A stretch of 64,000 nt of DNA, from contig CALGSZ010000105.1 of the NCBI GenBank assembly GCA_937901745.1, forward strand, positions 1 to 64,000, in the 5' to 3' direction. Positions 25,466 to 33,401 of the stretch are shown in pieces. This DNA comes from an uncultured Chloroflexota bacterium. GTDB lineage: Bacteria; Chloroflexota; Chloroflexia; Thermomicrobiales; UBA6265. A program made the translations under genes and the position numbers. Numbering within the stretch: the first letter of the stretch is position 1; each line of letters begins with the position of its first letter. The notes below the pieces were generated by a model. That model saw nothing but the letters and a program-made list of their open reading frames with translations, was not told the origin of the DNA and made no database searches.

Positions 25466-26911
25466 CTATTCCTCGAGCTGCTCCTCGATCTGGCTCACGA
25501 GATCGTCCAGCGTCTCCTGGGCGTCGGCGCCGCCGTAGATCTGCTGGAGCGCGCCTGCCCAGAGAGTGGTCGTCTCGAAGAAGCGCGGCTGCGGCGTGAA
25601 GAGAATCTTGGTCTCCTCGATGATGGCGTTGAACGTGGTCAGGTAGTCGGCGTTGTTCGCCATCTTCGCCTGGAAGTCGGGGTTCTCGACGATCGACCGG
25701 CGGACCGGGTCGACGTGATTGCCTTCCAGCGCCGCCCGCAGCAGGTGATCCTTCCCCGTCGCCCACTGCAGGAAGATCCACGCCGCGAGCTTGTTCTTCG
25801 ACTTGGCCGACATGCCAAGCGACCAGATCCACTGGTTGGTCGCTAGCGAGCCGTCCGGTCCCTTCGGACCGGGGTGCCACGCGAGCTTGCCGGCGGCCGC
25901 GCTCGCGCCCGGCTGGTTCTGGAAGAATCCGAGGATGTCGGCGTCGTAGATCATGGCCGCCTTTTGGCCTCCGAGATCGGAGCCCACATCGTACCAGAAG
26001 TAGTTGGTCCAGTTCGCCGGGCCGGAATCGCGAATCATCTGAGCCCACTTCTGGGTGAACTCGACCGCGACGGGCGAGTTCATGACCGGCTTGAGCTCGC
26101 CGTCCACCAGCTCGAAGTCCTTGCCGCCCTCGCGGGAGTACTGCGTCATGAATCCGGGGTGGATCGTCGCCCACTGGCGTGAGCCGCGCGCCCCGATACC
26201 GTACATATCGGGATAGCCCGCGCCGGGCGCCTTCTCCTTCAAAGCGGCCGCGAGCTCGATCAGCTCATCGAACGTCTCGGCCGGCTTGACGCCCACCTTC
26301 TCGAAGACTTCGCGGTTGTAAGTGATGGTGTTCGTCTCGAAGCCCCACGGCAGCGCGTACTGGCCGCCAGTGCCGAGCGGGCTGCCGATCTCGAAGTTCC
26401 ACTGATCGGACGTGCGGAGATTGGGATAGATGTCCTCCCAGTCGTACTCCGGGTTCGTCGCCGAGGGGTTCTGGATCCATGGCAGCATGTCTTCTAGGTA
26501 GCCCGGAGGGCCGTACTGCCAGACCATATACGCCCCGAGCATGAAGACATCGTAGGTCGGCTGACCGGACTGCAGGTCCACGGTCAGCTTGTCGAAGTAG
26601 TTGTTCTCCGGGAACTCGTCGTACTGGACCTCGATCCCAGTCAGCTCGGTGAACCGGCCGAGGTCGGCCTTGAGCGCGTCGGTGTACGGGTGCGTGTTCA
26701 ACAGCGCCTTGATGGTCTTGCCGCTCTCCCGTTTCCAGTCGAACGGACCAGTTACGTCGTTCGCCTCGCTGTCCTGCGCTCGCGCGACTCGCGGGAGCGA
26801 ACCCGCCACCGCGACAGCGCCGGCGCCAGCCATCGCTTCCAGGAGCTGTCGACGGGACAGCCGAGACAAGCCGAAACCTCCATGTCCGTCTCGAACGCCA
26901 CTCCGCGTCAT
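25466..26911 (-). CDS. Sugar-binding lipoprotein/periplasmic protein of ABC transporter
   Basis: This family-1 solute-binding protein has 481 residues from ATG 26911, which has a near-perfect AAAGGAGG upstream; the open frame extending to 27064 is not needed. The N-terminus has a twin-arginine signal (LSRRQLLEAM) and an A-x-A type cleavage region (ARAQ). It is the first gene of the second sugar operon (binding protein, two permeases, two ATPases, dehydrogenase, kinase). The operon is divergent from a DeoR regulator, the likely controller. Confidence 0.92.
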   Translation of the reverse strand: MTRSGVRDGHGGFGLSRLSRRQLLEAMAGAGAVAVAGSLPRVARAQDSEANDVTGPFDWKRESGKTIKALLNTHPYTDALKADLGRFTELTGIEVQYDEFPENNYFDKLTVDLQSGQPTYDVFMLGAYMVWQYGPPGYLEDMLPWIQNPSATNPEYDWEDIYPNLRTSDQWNFEIGSPLGTGGQYALPWGFETNTITYNREVFEKVGVKPAETFDELIELAAALKEKAPGAGYPDMYGIGARGSRQWATIHPGFMTQYSREGGKDFELVDGELKPVMNSPVAVEFTQKWAQMIRDSGPANWTNYFWYDVGSDLGGQKAAMIYDADILGFFQNQPGASAAAGKLAWHPGPKGPDGSLATNQWIWSLGMSAKSKNKLAAWIFLQWATGKDHLLRAALEGNHVDPVRRSIVENPDFQAKMANNADYLTTFNAIIEETKILFTPQPRFFETTTLWAGALQQIYGGADAQETLDDLVSQIEEQLEE

Positions 26912-27174
26912 CGTTGCCTCCTTTGCGAACACGCGAGACCGCACCATGTCGCCGGCCACCATGTCTGATGTGCTCACGAAACCGGTCCCCGCATGAGCCT
27001 CGCTGATCGCGCGAGCATCGCGGCGCGACCGCCAGTATTCCACATCAGAATGTGTGGTTTTCACAGCCTAGCATGATAGCTACCGCGTTGCAACCCGGAT
27101 CTTATTGGCAGGTGTGCAGTGATGGTTGGGCTATTTGCCCGAAAGAAATCATGCGAATGGGTGAAAGGCAACCC

Positions 27175-27203
27175 TTGTCCAACCCGCATTATGCTGTTAC
27201 GAT
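27175..27203 (+). promoter_or_regulatory. Predicted promoter of the deoR gene
   Basis: TTGTCC (27175-27180) and TACGAT (27198-27203) are spaced by exactly 17 bases, about 80 bases upstream of the deoR ATG. Confidence 0.45.
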
Positions 27204-27244
27204 ATCAATGCTCGACATGAGAATATCACACCAAACTCCACACT

Positions 27245-27273
27245 CGACACAATCGTTTACGTGGCGACACAAT
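27245..27273 (+). repeat. Direct repeats CGACACAAT upstream of deoR
   Basis: CGACACAAT occurs at 27245-27253 and again at 27265-27273, a 20-base period (two helical turns), with a shorter CGACA at 27213. DeoR-family repressors often bind tandem repeats, so this is a candidate autoregulatory operator. Confidence 0.45.
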
Positions 27274-27284
27274 TCGGGTAGCAG

Positions 27285-28124
27285 ATGAGGATCGCCGACG
27301 ACCAAGAAGAGACAACTGCGCGCGCGAACGCGATCGAGGTCCACGAGGAAACGCTCGAGCCGCGCCGGCGACGCGAACAGATCGCGGAGTTCGTCTTGGC
27401 CCACGATTTCGTGTCGGCCAAGGAGCTCGCTGCCCGCTTCGGCGTCAGCGTCATGACGATTCACCGCGATCTCGATGAGCTAGAGCGGCAGGGTGTGCTG
27501 CGCAAGACGCGGGGAGGCGCCACGCCGCAGCCGTCGAGCTTGTTCGAAAGCAATGTGCGGTTTCGTTTGCATGCCGCCGTCGCGGAAAAGGAAGCGCTCG
27601 CCCGCTACGCCCTGAACCTGATCGAAGCTGGCCAAGCGGTGCTGTTGGACGACGCGACGACAACGCTCGCTCTCGCCCGCCTTCTGCCGCGCGTCACGCC
27701 GCTGACCGTCATCACGAACTACCGCGCGACGATCAACGAGCTGTGCGAGCGGCCAGGCATTCGCCTGATCTCCCTCGGGGGCGAATACCTGCCGAGCCAC
27801 GATTCGTTCGTTGGGATCGTCTGCTTGGCCGCGATCGAATCTCTCCGCGCCGACGTCTTTTTTATGTCCACCTCTGCGGTGTCCGGGGGCATGGCCTACC
27901 ACCAGGAGCAGGAAATCGTCACCGTCAAGCGGGCAATGCTCGCGGCCGCCGCGAAGAAGGTTCTCCTGGTGGATCACTCGAAATTGGGCAAAGCAGCGTT
28001 GCATCGGTTGGCGCCGCTGCACGCCTTCGATCTCGTCGTGGTCGACAGCGGGGCGAGCGACGAGCATCTGCGTGAGCTGGAAGCCGCGAAGGTGCCCTTC
28101 GCCATCGCGCCGCTCAGCGAGTGA
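27285..28124 (+). CDS. DeoR-family transcriptional regulator
   Basis: This is a 279-residue repressor. The helix-turn-helix is at about residues 44-66 (SAKELAARFGVSVMTIHRDLDEL), followed by the typical LRKTRGGA hinge and a C-terminal DeoRC sugar-phosphate-sensing domain with VLLDDATTTLALA and VLLVDHSKLGK. The ATG at 27285 has no strong ribosome binding site. It is divergent from the sugar ABC operon and leads the kinase/isomerase operon, so a sugar phosphate from this pathway is the probable inducer. Confidence 0.92.
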   Translation: MRIADDQEETTARANAIEVHEETLEPRRRREQIAEFVLAHDFVSAKELAARFGVSVMTIHRDLDELERQGVLRKTRGGATPQPSSLFESNVRFRLHAAVAEKEALARYALNLIEAGQAVLLDDATTTLALARLLPRVTPLTVITNYRATINELCERPGIRLISLGGEYLPSHDSFVGIVCLAAIESLRADVFFMSTSAVSGGMAYHQEQEIVTVKRAMLAAAAKKVLLVDHSKLGKAALHRLAPLHAFDLVVVDSGASDEHLRELEAAKVPFAIAPLSE

Positions 28125-28132
28125 GCAGGACA

Positions 28133-28846
28133 ATGGATCTTCAGCACTCCGGACGCCGCCTCGATGTGACGGAGAATTGCCGCTATCGCGGTGTGGTTTT
28201 CGATCTCGATGGAGTCCTGACCGACACCGAGCACCTGTGGGAAGAGAACTGGACCGCCTACGCGGCTCGACACGGCACCGTCTGGACGGCCCAAGATACC
28301 GCGGCGGTCATGGGCATGAGCGTGCCGGAATGGGCACGCTATCTCGCGCGCCACACCGGCGATGTGGAATCTCCAGAGGCGGTCGCCACTGCCGTGATCG
28401 ACGGCATGGTCGCGGCGTTGGAGAATGGCCGCGTGGAACTCGCGGATGGCGCTCAGCAGACGGTGCGCGATCTCGCGGAGCGCGTGCCGCTTGGCTTGGC
28501 GTCATCGGCGCCGCGACGGTTGATCGAGGCAGTGTTGACGGCCACCGGTCTGCGCTCATATTTTTCCGCTCTGGTGTCAAGCGAAGAAGTGCCGAGGGGC
28601 AAGCCATCGCCGGATGTCTATCTGGAGGCGACCCGCCGCTTGGGATTGCCGCCGGAATCTTGCTTGGCTGTCGAGGATTCGACGAACGGCATCAAGGCGG
28701 CGTCCGCTGCCGGTCTGACCGTCCTTGCGATTCCGAACCGGCTCTATCCGCCCAAGGAGGAGGCGCTCCGCCTGTGTGCGGCCGTCGCTCCGTCGCTGAG
28801 TGAAATCCGGGACGAATTGCTGCGCCGCCTCGACGCATCGAGCTAG
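28133..28846 (+). CDS. HAD-family phosphatase (beta-phosphoglucomutase-like)
   Basis: This HAD hydrolase has 237 residues, nucleophile motif FDLDGVLTD at about 24-32, a cap domain, SSAPRR near 125 and the later acidic motif VEDSTNGIKAA near 177. ATG 28133 is nine bases after the deoR stop; a GTG at 28121 overlapping that stop is possible. In the operon it may dephosphorylate or interconvert a sugar phosphate, or remove toxic phosphorylated intermediates. Confidence 0.88.
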   Translation: MDLQHSGRRLDVTENCRYRGVVFDLDGVLTDTEHLWEENWTAYAARHGTVWTAQDTAAVMGMSVPEWARYLARHTGDVESPEAVATAVIDGMVAALENGRVELADGAQQTVRDLAERVPLGLASSAPRRLIEAVLTATGLRSYFSALVSSEEVPRGKPSPDVYLEATRRLGLPPESCLAVEDSTNGIKAASAAGLTVLAIPNRLYPPKEEALRLCAAVAPSLSEIRDELLRRLDASS

Positions 28847-28904
28847 CCTTACCCGCGCTTTGCGTGACGTGTGTCTGTGAACGAGGCAAGGAGGAGCCTT
28901 CACA

Positions 28905-30632
28905 GTGACGCGGATCTATAATGCGCCGGCCAATTTCCGTGAGGAGATGATCGAGGGCTTCGTCGCGGCCTACGGTCGGTACACCCGGCGCGTGCCCGGC
29001 GCCTCTGGCGTGATCGCGGCCGGCGCTCCGGTGCAGGGCCGGGTCGCGGTCGTCATTGGCGGCGGGTCGGGCCATTATCCGGCGTTTTACGGGATTGTCG
29101 GAGAGGGGCTAGCGACTGCGGCAGTCATCGGTGACATCTTCACGAGCCCGCCGGGCGAGCACGCCTACCGAGTCGCCAAGGCGGCACACGGCGGCGCTGG
29201 CGTCCTCTTTAGCTTCGGCAACTACAGCGGCGACATCATGAACTTCGGCATGGCGGAGACGCGCCTGCGCGCCGAGGGAATCGATGCCCGCACTGTTCTC
29301 GTCACAGACGACGTCCTCTCCGCGCCGAAGGAAGAGGAGGAGAAGCGACGCGGCATCGCCGGCGGCTTCTACGTCTACAAGATCGCCGGAGCGAGCGCCG
29401 CGCGCGGCGATGATCTGGCGACCGTGGAAGCCTTCGCCCGACGCGCGAACGCTCGCACCAAGTCGGTCGGGATCGCATTCGCTGGCTGCACGCTGCCGGG
29501 TCAGTCGGAGCCGCTCTTCACCGTCGAGCCAGGGAAGATGGAAGTCGGCCTCGGCATTCACGGCGAGCCAGGCGTTCGCACCAGCGAGCGGCTGCCCGCG
29601 AAGGACATTGCGCGGCTCTTGGTCGATCCGCTGCTGGCCGAGGCGCCGCCCGATACGGATGGCCGCGCGGCGGTCCTGCTCAACGGTCTGGGCGCGACGA
29701 AGTACGAGGAACTCTTCGTCCTTTACCGGGAGATCGCGCCTTTGCTGGATCGCGCCGGCATCATCGTGCACGAGCCGCACGTCGGCGAGTTCGTTACCTC
29801 GCTCGATATGGCCGGTTGCTCGCTGACGCTCTGCTGGCTCGACGACGAGCTTCAGGAGCTCTTCGACGCTCCGTGCTCCACCCCGGCCTACACGCGATAC
29901 GGACCCGGCGGCGCGACGATCACGGCCCAAGAGGCGGCGCCGGCAGCCACCACGGCCACGCAAGAGGAATCTGGCGAGCCGGAGGCGACGGTCGGCCAGC
30001 CTGGCGAAGCGGGGCGGATCGTGCGCGGGATGCTGCGGGCGGCGCTGCGGGCAATGGAGGAGCACGAGGCGGAGCTTGGTAGGCTCGATGCCGCCGCGGG
30101 CGACGGCGACCACGGAGCCGGGATGGTTCGCGGCTTCCAGGCGGCCGTGGCCGCTGCCGTGGACGGTAATCTCACCGCCCGCGAGACGCTGATTCGGGCC
30201 GGAACGGCCTTCATGAACACGGCTGGCGGCGCGTCCGGCGCGCTAGTGGGCGGCTGGCTGGCCGAGATGGGCGGCGCGCTACCCATTGACGACGATGCGA
30301 TCGACCGCAACGCGATCTGCCGGGCCTTGCGCGCCGGGTTGGAGATCGTTGCTCGCCTCGGCCAGGCGCAGCCGGGCGACAAGACGATGCTCGATACGCT
30401 CGACCCGTTCGTCCGCGCCTTCGAGGCGGCGATGGCTGAGGGCGAGCCGCTCCCCGACGCCTGGGCGAAGGCGCTGAAGGCCGGCGAGAACGGTATGCGC
30501 TCCACGGCGCAGATGGTCAGCAAGCGCGGCCGCGCCTCGCGCCTTGGTGAGCGCAGCCGCGGGCACCAGGATCCCGGCGCGACCTCGATCTACTACGTCC
30601 TCCGCGCGGCAGGGGACGCTCTCGCTGTATGA
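28905..30632 (+). CDS. Dihydroxyacetone-kinase-family DhaK-DhaL fusion kinase
   Basis: This single-chain ATP-dependent kinase has 575 residues. The DhaK half (1-335) carries GGGSGHYPA with His57 and the HGEPG motif with His219, the residue that binds the keto substrate covalently. A Pro/Ala/Thr/Glu-rich linker (about 340-365) leads to the DhaL half, with the ADP/Mg motif DAAAGDGDHGAGM near 395. It starts with GTG 28905 behind AAGGAGGAG. Members of this family act on dihydroxyacetone, D- or L-erythrulose (DerK/LerK) or apulose; the adjacent RpiB-like isomerase favours erythrulose. Confidence 0.92.
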   Translation: MTRIYNAPANFREEMIEGFVAAYGRYTRRVPGASGVIAAGAPVQGRVAVVIGGGSGHYPAFYGIVGEGLATAAVIGDIFTSPPGEHAYRVAKAAHGGAGVLFSFGNYSGDIMNFGMAETRLRAEGIDARTVLVTDDVLSAPKEEEEKRRGIAGGFYVYKIAGASAARGDDLATVEAFARRANARTKSVGIAFAGCTLPGQSEPLFTVEPGKMEVGLGIHGEPGVRTSERLPAKDIARLLVDPLLAEAPPDTDGRAAVLLNGLGATKYEELFVLYREIAPLLDRAGIIVHEPHVGEFVTSLDMAGCSLTLCWLDDELQELFDAPCSTPAYTRYGPGGATITAQEAAPAATTATQEESGEPEATVGQPGEAGRIVRGMLRAALRAMEEHEAELGRLDAAAGDGDHGAGMVRGFQAAVAAAVDGNLTARETLIRAGTAFMNTAGGASGALVGGWLAEMGGALPIDDDAIDRNAICRALRAGLEIVARLGQAQPGDKTMLDTLDPFVRAFEAAMAEGEPLPDAWAKALKAGENGMRSTAQMVSKRGRASRLGERSRGHQDPGATSIYYVLRAAGDALAV

Positions 30633-30655
30633 CACGAGCCGGAGGAGGAAACACG

Positions 30656-31159
30656 ATGGGACAGGAACGCTACGTCCTGGCGGTCGGCGCCGATAACGCG
30701 GGCGCCGCGCTGAAGAATATTCTCAAGAAGCATCTGGAGAACGATCCGCGCGTCGAAGTGCGCGACTTCGGCGTTCCCGACGAGCATGACACGACCGCCT
30801 ACCCGCACGTCGGTCTGGCCGTGGCCGAAGCGGTCGCGCGCGGAGAAGCGAAGCGCGGCCTGCTGGTTTGCGGCACCGGTATCGGTATGGCGATCACCGC
30901 GAACAAGGTGCCGGGCATCCGCGCGACTGTGGCGCACGATTCCTACTCGGTCGAGCGCTCCGTGCTCTCGAACAATTGCCAGATCCTGACGCTCGGAGCG
31001 CGGGTGATCGGCCCGGAGCTTGCCAAGAAGCTCGTCACCGAGTGGCTCAGCTACGAGTTCGACCCGAACTCTCCGTCGGCGGCGAAGGTGGCGGTGATCA
31101 CCGAATACGAGAAGCAGCACGCCGGCGCCGAGCCAGAGCCAGCCGGGACGTGCAGCTAG
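30656..31159 (+). CDS. RpiB/LacAB-family sugar-phosphate isomerase
   Basis: This is a 167-residue RpiB-fold isomerase starting at ATG 30656 after GGAGGAGGAA. The CGTGIG motif with Cys72 is intact. The N-terminal GSDHAG of ribose-5-phosphate isomerases is GADNAG (Asn14), and the C-terminal half has AHDSYSVERSVLSNN in place of the usual SARMSRQHNDAN-like stretch. These changes resemble the RpiB paralogues that interconvert D-erythrulose 4-phosphate and D-erythrose 4-phosphate (EryI/DerI). It lies 23 bases after the DhaK-DhaL kinase, which would make its substrate. Confidence 0.88.
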   Translation: MGQERYVLAVGADNAGAALKNILKKHLENDPRVEVRDFGVPDEHDTTAYPHVGLAVAEAVARGEAKRGLLVCGTGIGMAITANKVPGIRATVAHDSYSVERSVLSNNCQILTLGARVIGPELAKKLVTEWLSYEFDPNSPSAAKVAVITEYEKQHAGAEPEPAGTCS

Positions 31160-31186
31160 CCAGTCACCATCGGCCAGGGTAGAGCG

Positions 31187-32221
31187 ATGCGCCTGATCCA
31201 GGTCGGTCTGGGCGGGTTCGGCCGGAGCTGGGCGACCCTGGTTCAGGCGACGCCTGGCGTGACGCTGGCGGCGGTCGTCGATTCGGCGCCGGCCGCTCTG
31301 GATTGGGCGCAAACGAACCTCGGCCTGCCCGCCGGCTCCTGCTTCGCCTCGCTCGCGGATGCCCTGGCGCGCGTCCCGAGCGAGGCGGCTTTGATCGTCA
31401 CGCCGCCCGAGACGCACACGGACCTAGCCATCGCGGCGCTCGAGGCGGGCCGGCACGTCCTCGTGGAAAAACCCTTAGCGCCGAGCCTGCCCGAGGCGCG
31501 GCGAGTCGTCGAGCATGCCGCGCGGGTAGGCCAGACGCTGATGGTCGGCCAGAACTATCGGTTCCGTGCCGGCCCGCGCGCCGCTCAACGCGTCATCGCG
31601 GACGGCGCAATCGGGTCGCTGATCTCGGTTCGCCTCACGTTTCGGCGCGACACTCGGTCACTCTTCCCACCGGGAAATTTCCGCTACCGCATGCGCCATC
31701 CGCTGCTGGTGGACATGGCGATCCATCACCTAGACCTGATCCGCGCGGTCACGGGGCAGGACATCGTCCGCGTCGCCGCGCGAAGCTGGCCAGTGCCGGA
31801 CAGTCCATACCGACATCACCCTGCCGCCGCCATCGTGTTCACCCTGAGCGGGGGCGCCGCCGGTCTATACGACGGCGACTGGGCAGCCCTGGCCGACGAA
31901 ACGCCGTGGGAAGGGAGCTGGGAGCTCCTCGGCGATGCCGGACGGATGCTCTGGCGGGGCGGAGCCGCCGGCGACATTGCCGTGCAGCGCTGGGGTGGCG
32001 CATTGGAATCCGTCCCGGTGCCGCCGTTGGAGGCGGAGGACCGCGCCGGCGTTCTCCAGGCATTTCTCACGGCGATCGAAACCGGCCGAGAGCCGGAGAC
32101 GAGTGGGCGCGATCATCTCAAGAGTCTCGCCGCCGTGCTAGCATCCGTCGAAGCCGCCGAGACGGGCGAGACCATCACCATAAGGACAAACAACACGGCG
32201 ACAGTCCTGCCAGAGAAGTAG
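31187..32221 (+). CDS. Gfo/Idh/MocA-family oxidoreductase
   Basis: This NAD(P)-dependent sugar or inositol dehydrogenase has 344 residues. The Rossmann motif is VGLGGFGRSW at about residues 6-15, the EKPLAPS catalytic-lysine motif near 98, and a C-terminal Gfo/Idh domain with HHLDLIRAVTG. It continues the deoR operon 27 bases after the RpiB-like gene. The substrate is probably a sugar, polyol or inositol derivative. Confidence 0.88.
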   Translation: MRLIQVGLGGFGRSWATLVQATPGVTLAAVVDSAPAALDWAQTNLGLPAGSCFASLADALARVPSEAALIVTPPETHTDLAIAALEAGRHVLVEKPLAPSLPEARRVVEHAARVGQTLMVGQNYRFRAGPRAAQRVIADGAIGSLISVRLTFRRDTRSLFPPGNFRYRMRHPLLVDMAIHHLDLIRAVTGQDIVRVAARSWPVPDSPYRHHPAAAIVFTLSGGAAGLYDGDWAALADETPWEGSWELLGDAGRMLWRGGAAGDIAVQRWGGALESVPVPPLEAEDRAGVLQAFLTAIETGREPETSGRDHLKSLAAVLASVEAAETGETITIRTNNTATVLPEK

Positions 32222-32289
32222 ACTGTCGGTATCATGCTCCCAACACGCATGGAGTATCTTTGGCGTATCCGCGCAGGAGGAGGGAACGC

Positions 32290-33252
32290 ATGAAGGTCGG
32301 CGTCTTTACTGTGCTCTTTGCGCAGCGACCGTTCGAGGAGGCGCTCGATTACATCAAGGCGTCTGGCTGCGAAACGGTCGAAATCGGCTGCGGCGGGTAT
32401 CCCGGCAATGCGCACTGCAAGCCGAAGGAGCTCCTTGAAGATTCCGCCGCACTGCAGCGGTTCAAGGACGCGATCACCAGCCGCGGCTTGGAGATCAGCG
32501 CCCTTTCCTGCCATGGCAATCCGCTGCACCCGAATCAGGAGATTGCCGGAGCGCACGACGCCGACTTCCGCGACACTGTCCGGCTGGCTAAGGCGCTTGG
32601 CGTCAGCACGGTCATTACCTTCTCCGGCTGCCCGGGCGATTCCGACCAAGCGACTCGCCCCAACTGGGTCACATGCCCCTGGCCGCCGGATTATCTGGAG
32701 ATCCTCGATTGGCAGTGGCGGGAAAAGGTAACGCCCTATTGGAAGGATGCGGCCAAGTTCGCCGCGGATCACGGCGTGCGCGTGGCGATCGAGCTGCACC
32801 CTGGCTTCGTCGCGTACAACACCGAATCCTTCTGGCGGCTGCGCGAGATCGGTGGGGAGACAATCGGCGTCAACTTCGATCCGTCCCACTTGTTCTGGCA
32901 GGGCATGGACCCGCTGGTCTGCGTCCGCGAGCTGAAGGACGCCATCTTCCACGTGCACATGAAGGACACTTGGCTAGATGCCCAGAACATCCGCCGCAAC
33001 GGTGTCCTTGACACCAAGGTCTACACGGACGAAGTCAACCGCTCCTGGATCTTCCGCACCGTCGGCTACGGGCATGGGCAGGAGTTCTGGCGCGCGCTGA
33101 TCAGCGAGTTGCGCCTGGCCGGGTACGACGGCGCACTCTCTATCGAGCACGAAGACTCGCTGATGAGCGTCAACGAAGGCTTCACCAAGGCCGTTCAGTT
33201 CCTCAAGCAATCGGTCATTACCGAGTCCGCCGGCGCGGCATGGTGGGTGTAG
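32290..33252 (+). CDS. Sugar phosphate isomerase/epimerase (AP-endonuclease-2 fold)
   Basis: This TIM-barrel isomerase/epimerase (xylose-isomerase-like superfamily) has 320 residues from ATG 32290, behind AGGAGGAGGGA; the longer frame upstream overlaps the previous gene and is a shadow. Metal-binding residues lie in AIELHPGF, NFDPSHLFW, HVHMKD and SIEHED, in the expected order. It is probably co-transcribed with the two flanking Gfo/Idh oxidoreductases, a pairing typical of inositol and rare-sugar catabolism. Confidence 0.88.
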   Translation: MKVGVFTVLFAQRPFEEALDYIKASGCETVEIGCGGYPGNAHCKPKELLEDSAALQRFKDAITSRGLEISALSCHGNPLHPNQEIAGAHDADFRDTVRLAKALGVSTVITFSGCPGDSDQATRPNWVTCPWPPDYLEILDWQWREKVTPYWKDAAKFAADHGVRVAIELHPGFVAYNTESFWRLREIGGETIGVNFDPSHLFWQGMDPLVCVRELKDAIFHVHMKDTWLDAQNIRRNGVLDTKVYTDEVNRSWIFRTVGYGHGQEFWRALISELRLAGYDGALSIEHEDSLMSVNEGFTKAVQFLKQSVITESAGAAWWV

Positions 33253-33255
33253 AAG

Positions 33256-33385
33256 AGAGGGGTTAGGGATCGGGGTTGGGGGTTAGGGAAGGCGGTCGGG
33301 CTTCGCTGACGCGAGGTTCAGAACTCGCTCCAACTCCCGAATTCCGTCCTCCCCAACCCCCAACCCCTAACCCCCAACCCCTCAA
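33256..33385. repeat. G-rich/C-rich inverted repeat element
   Basis: A G-rich arm (33256-33287, units GGGGTTAGGG and GGGGTTGGGGG) is followed, after about 60 bases, by a C-rich arm (33351-33383) with CCCCAACCCCTAACCCCC units, the near reverse complement. The arms could form a long hairpin, and the G-arm could form a G-quadruplex. A related element occurs at 53694-53865. It sits in the intergenic space and ends next to the ribosome binding site of the next gene. Confidence 0.7.
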
Positions 33386-33401
33386 CTGAAAGGAGCTTGC
33401 T

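Larger units (their letters stand above)
26912..27284. other. Divergent control region between the sugar operon and deoR gene
   Basis: This 373-base region has no convincing gene and is AT-richer than its surroundings. It contains a minus-strand promoter candidate (TTGCAA at 27088-27093, TAGGCT at 27065-27070, 17-base spacer), a plus-strand one (27175-27203) and repeated CGACACAAT motifs next to the deoR start. It is probably where the DeoR protein controls both operons. Confidence 0.55.

Noticed and set aside
31303..32289. N-terminal extension of the epimerase frame across the Gfo/Idh gene
   Set aside because: It is out of frame with the Gfo/Idh gene, has shadow composition, and ATG 32290 has an excellent ribosome binding site.
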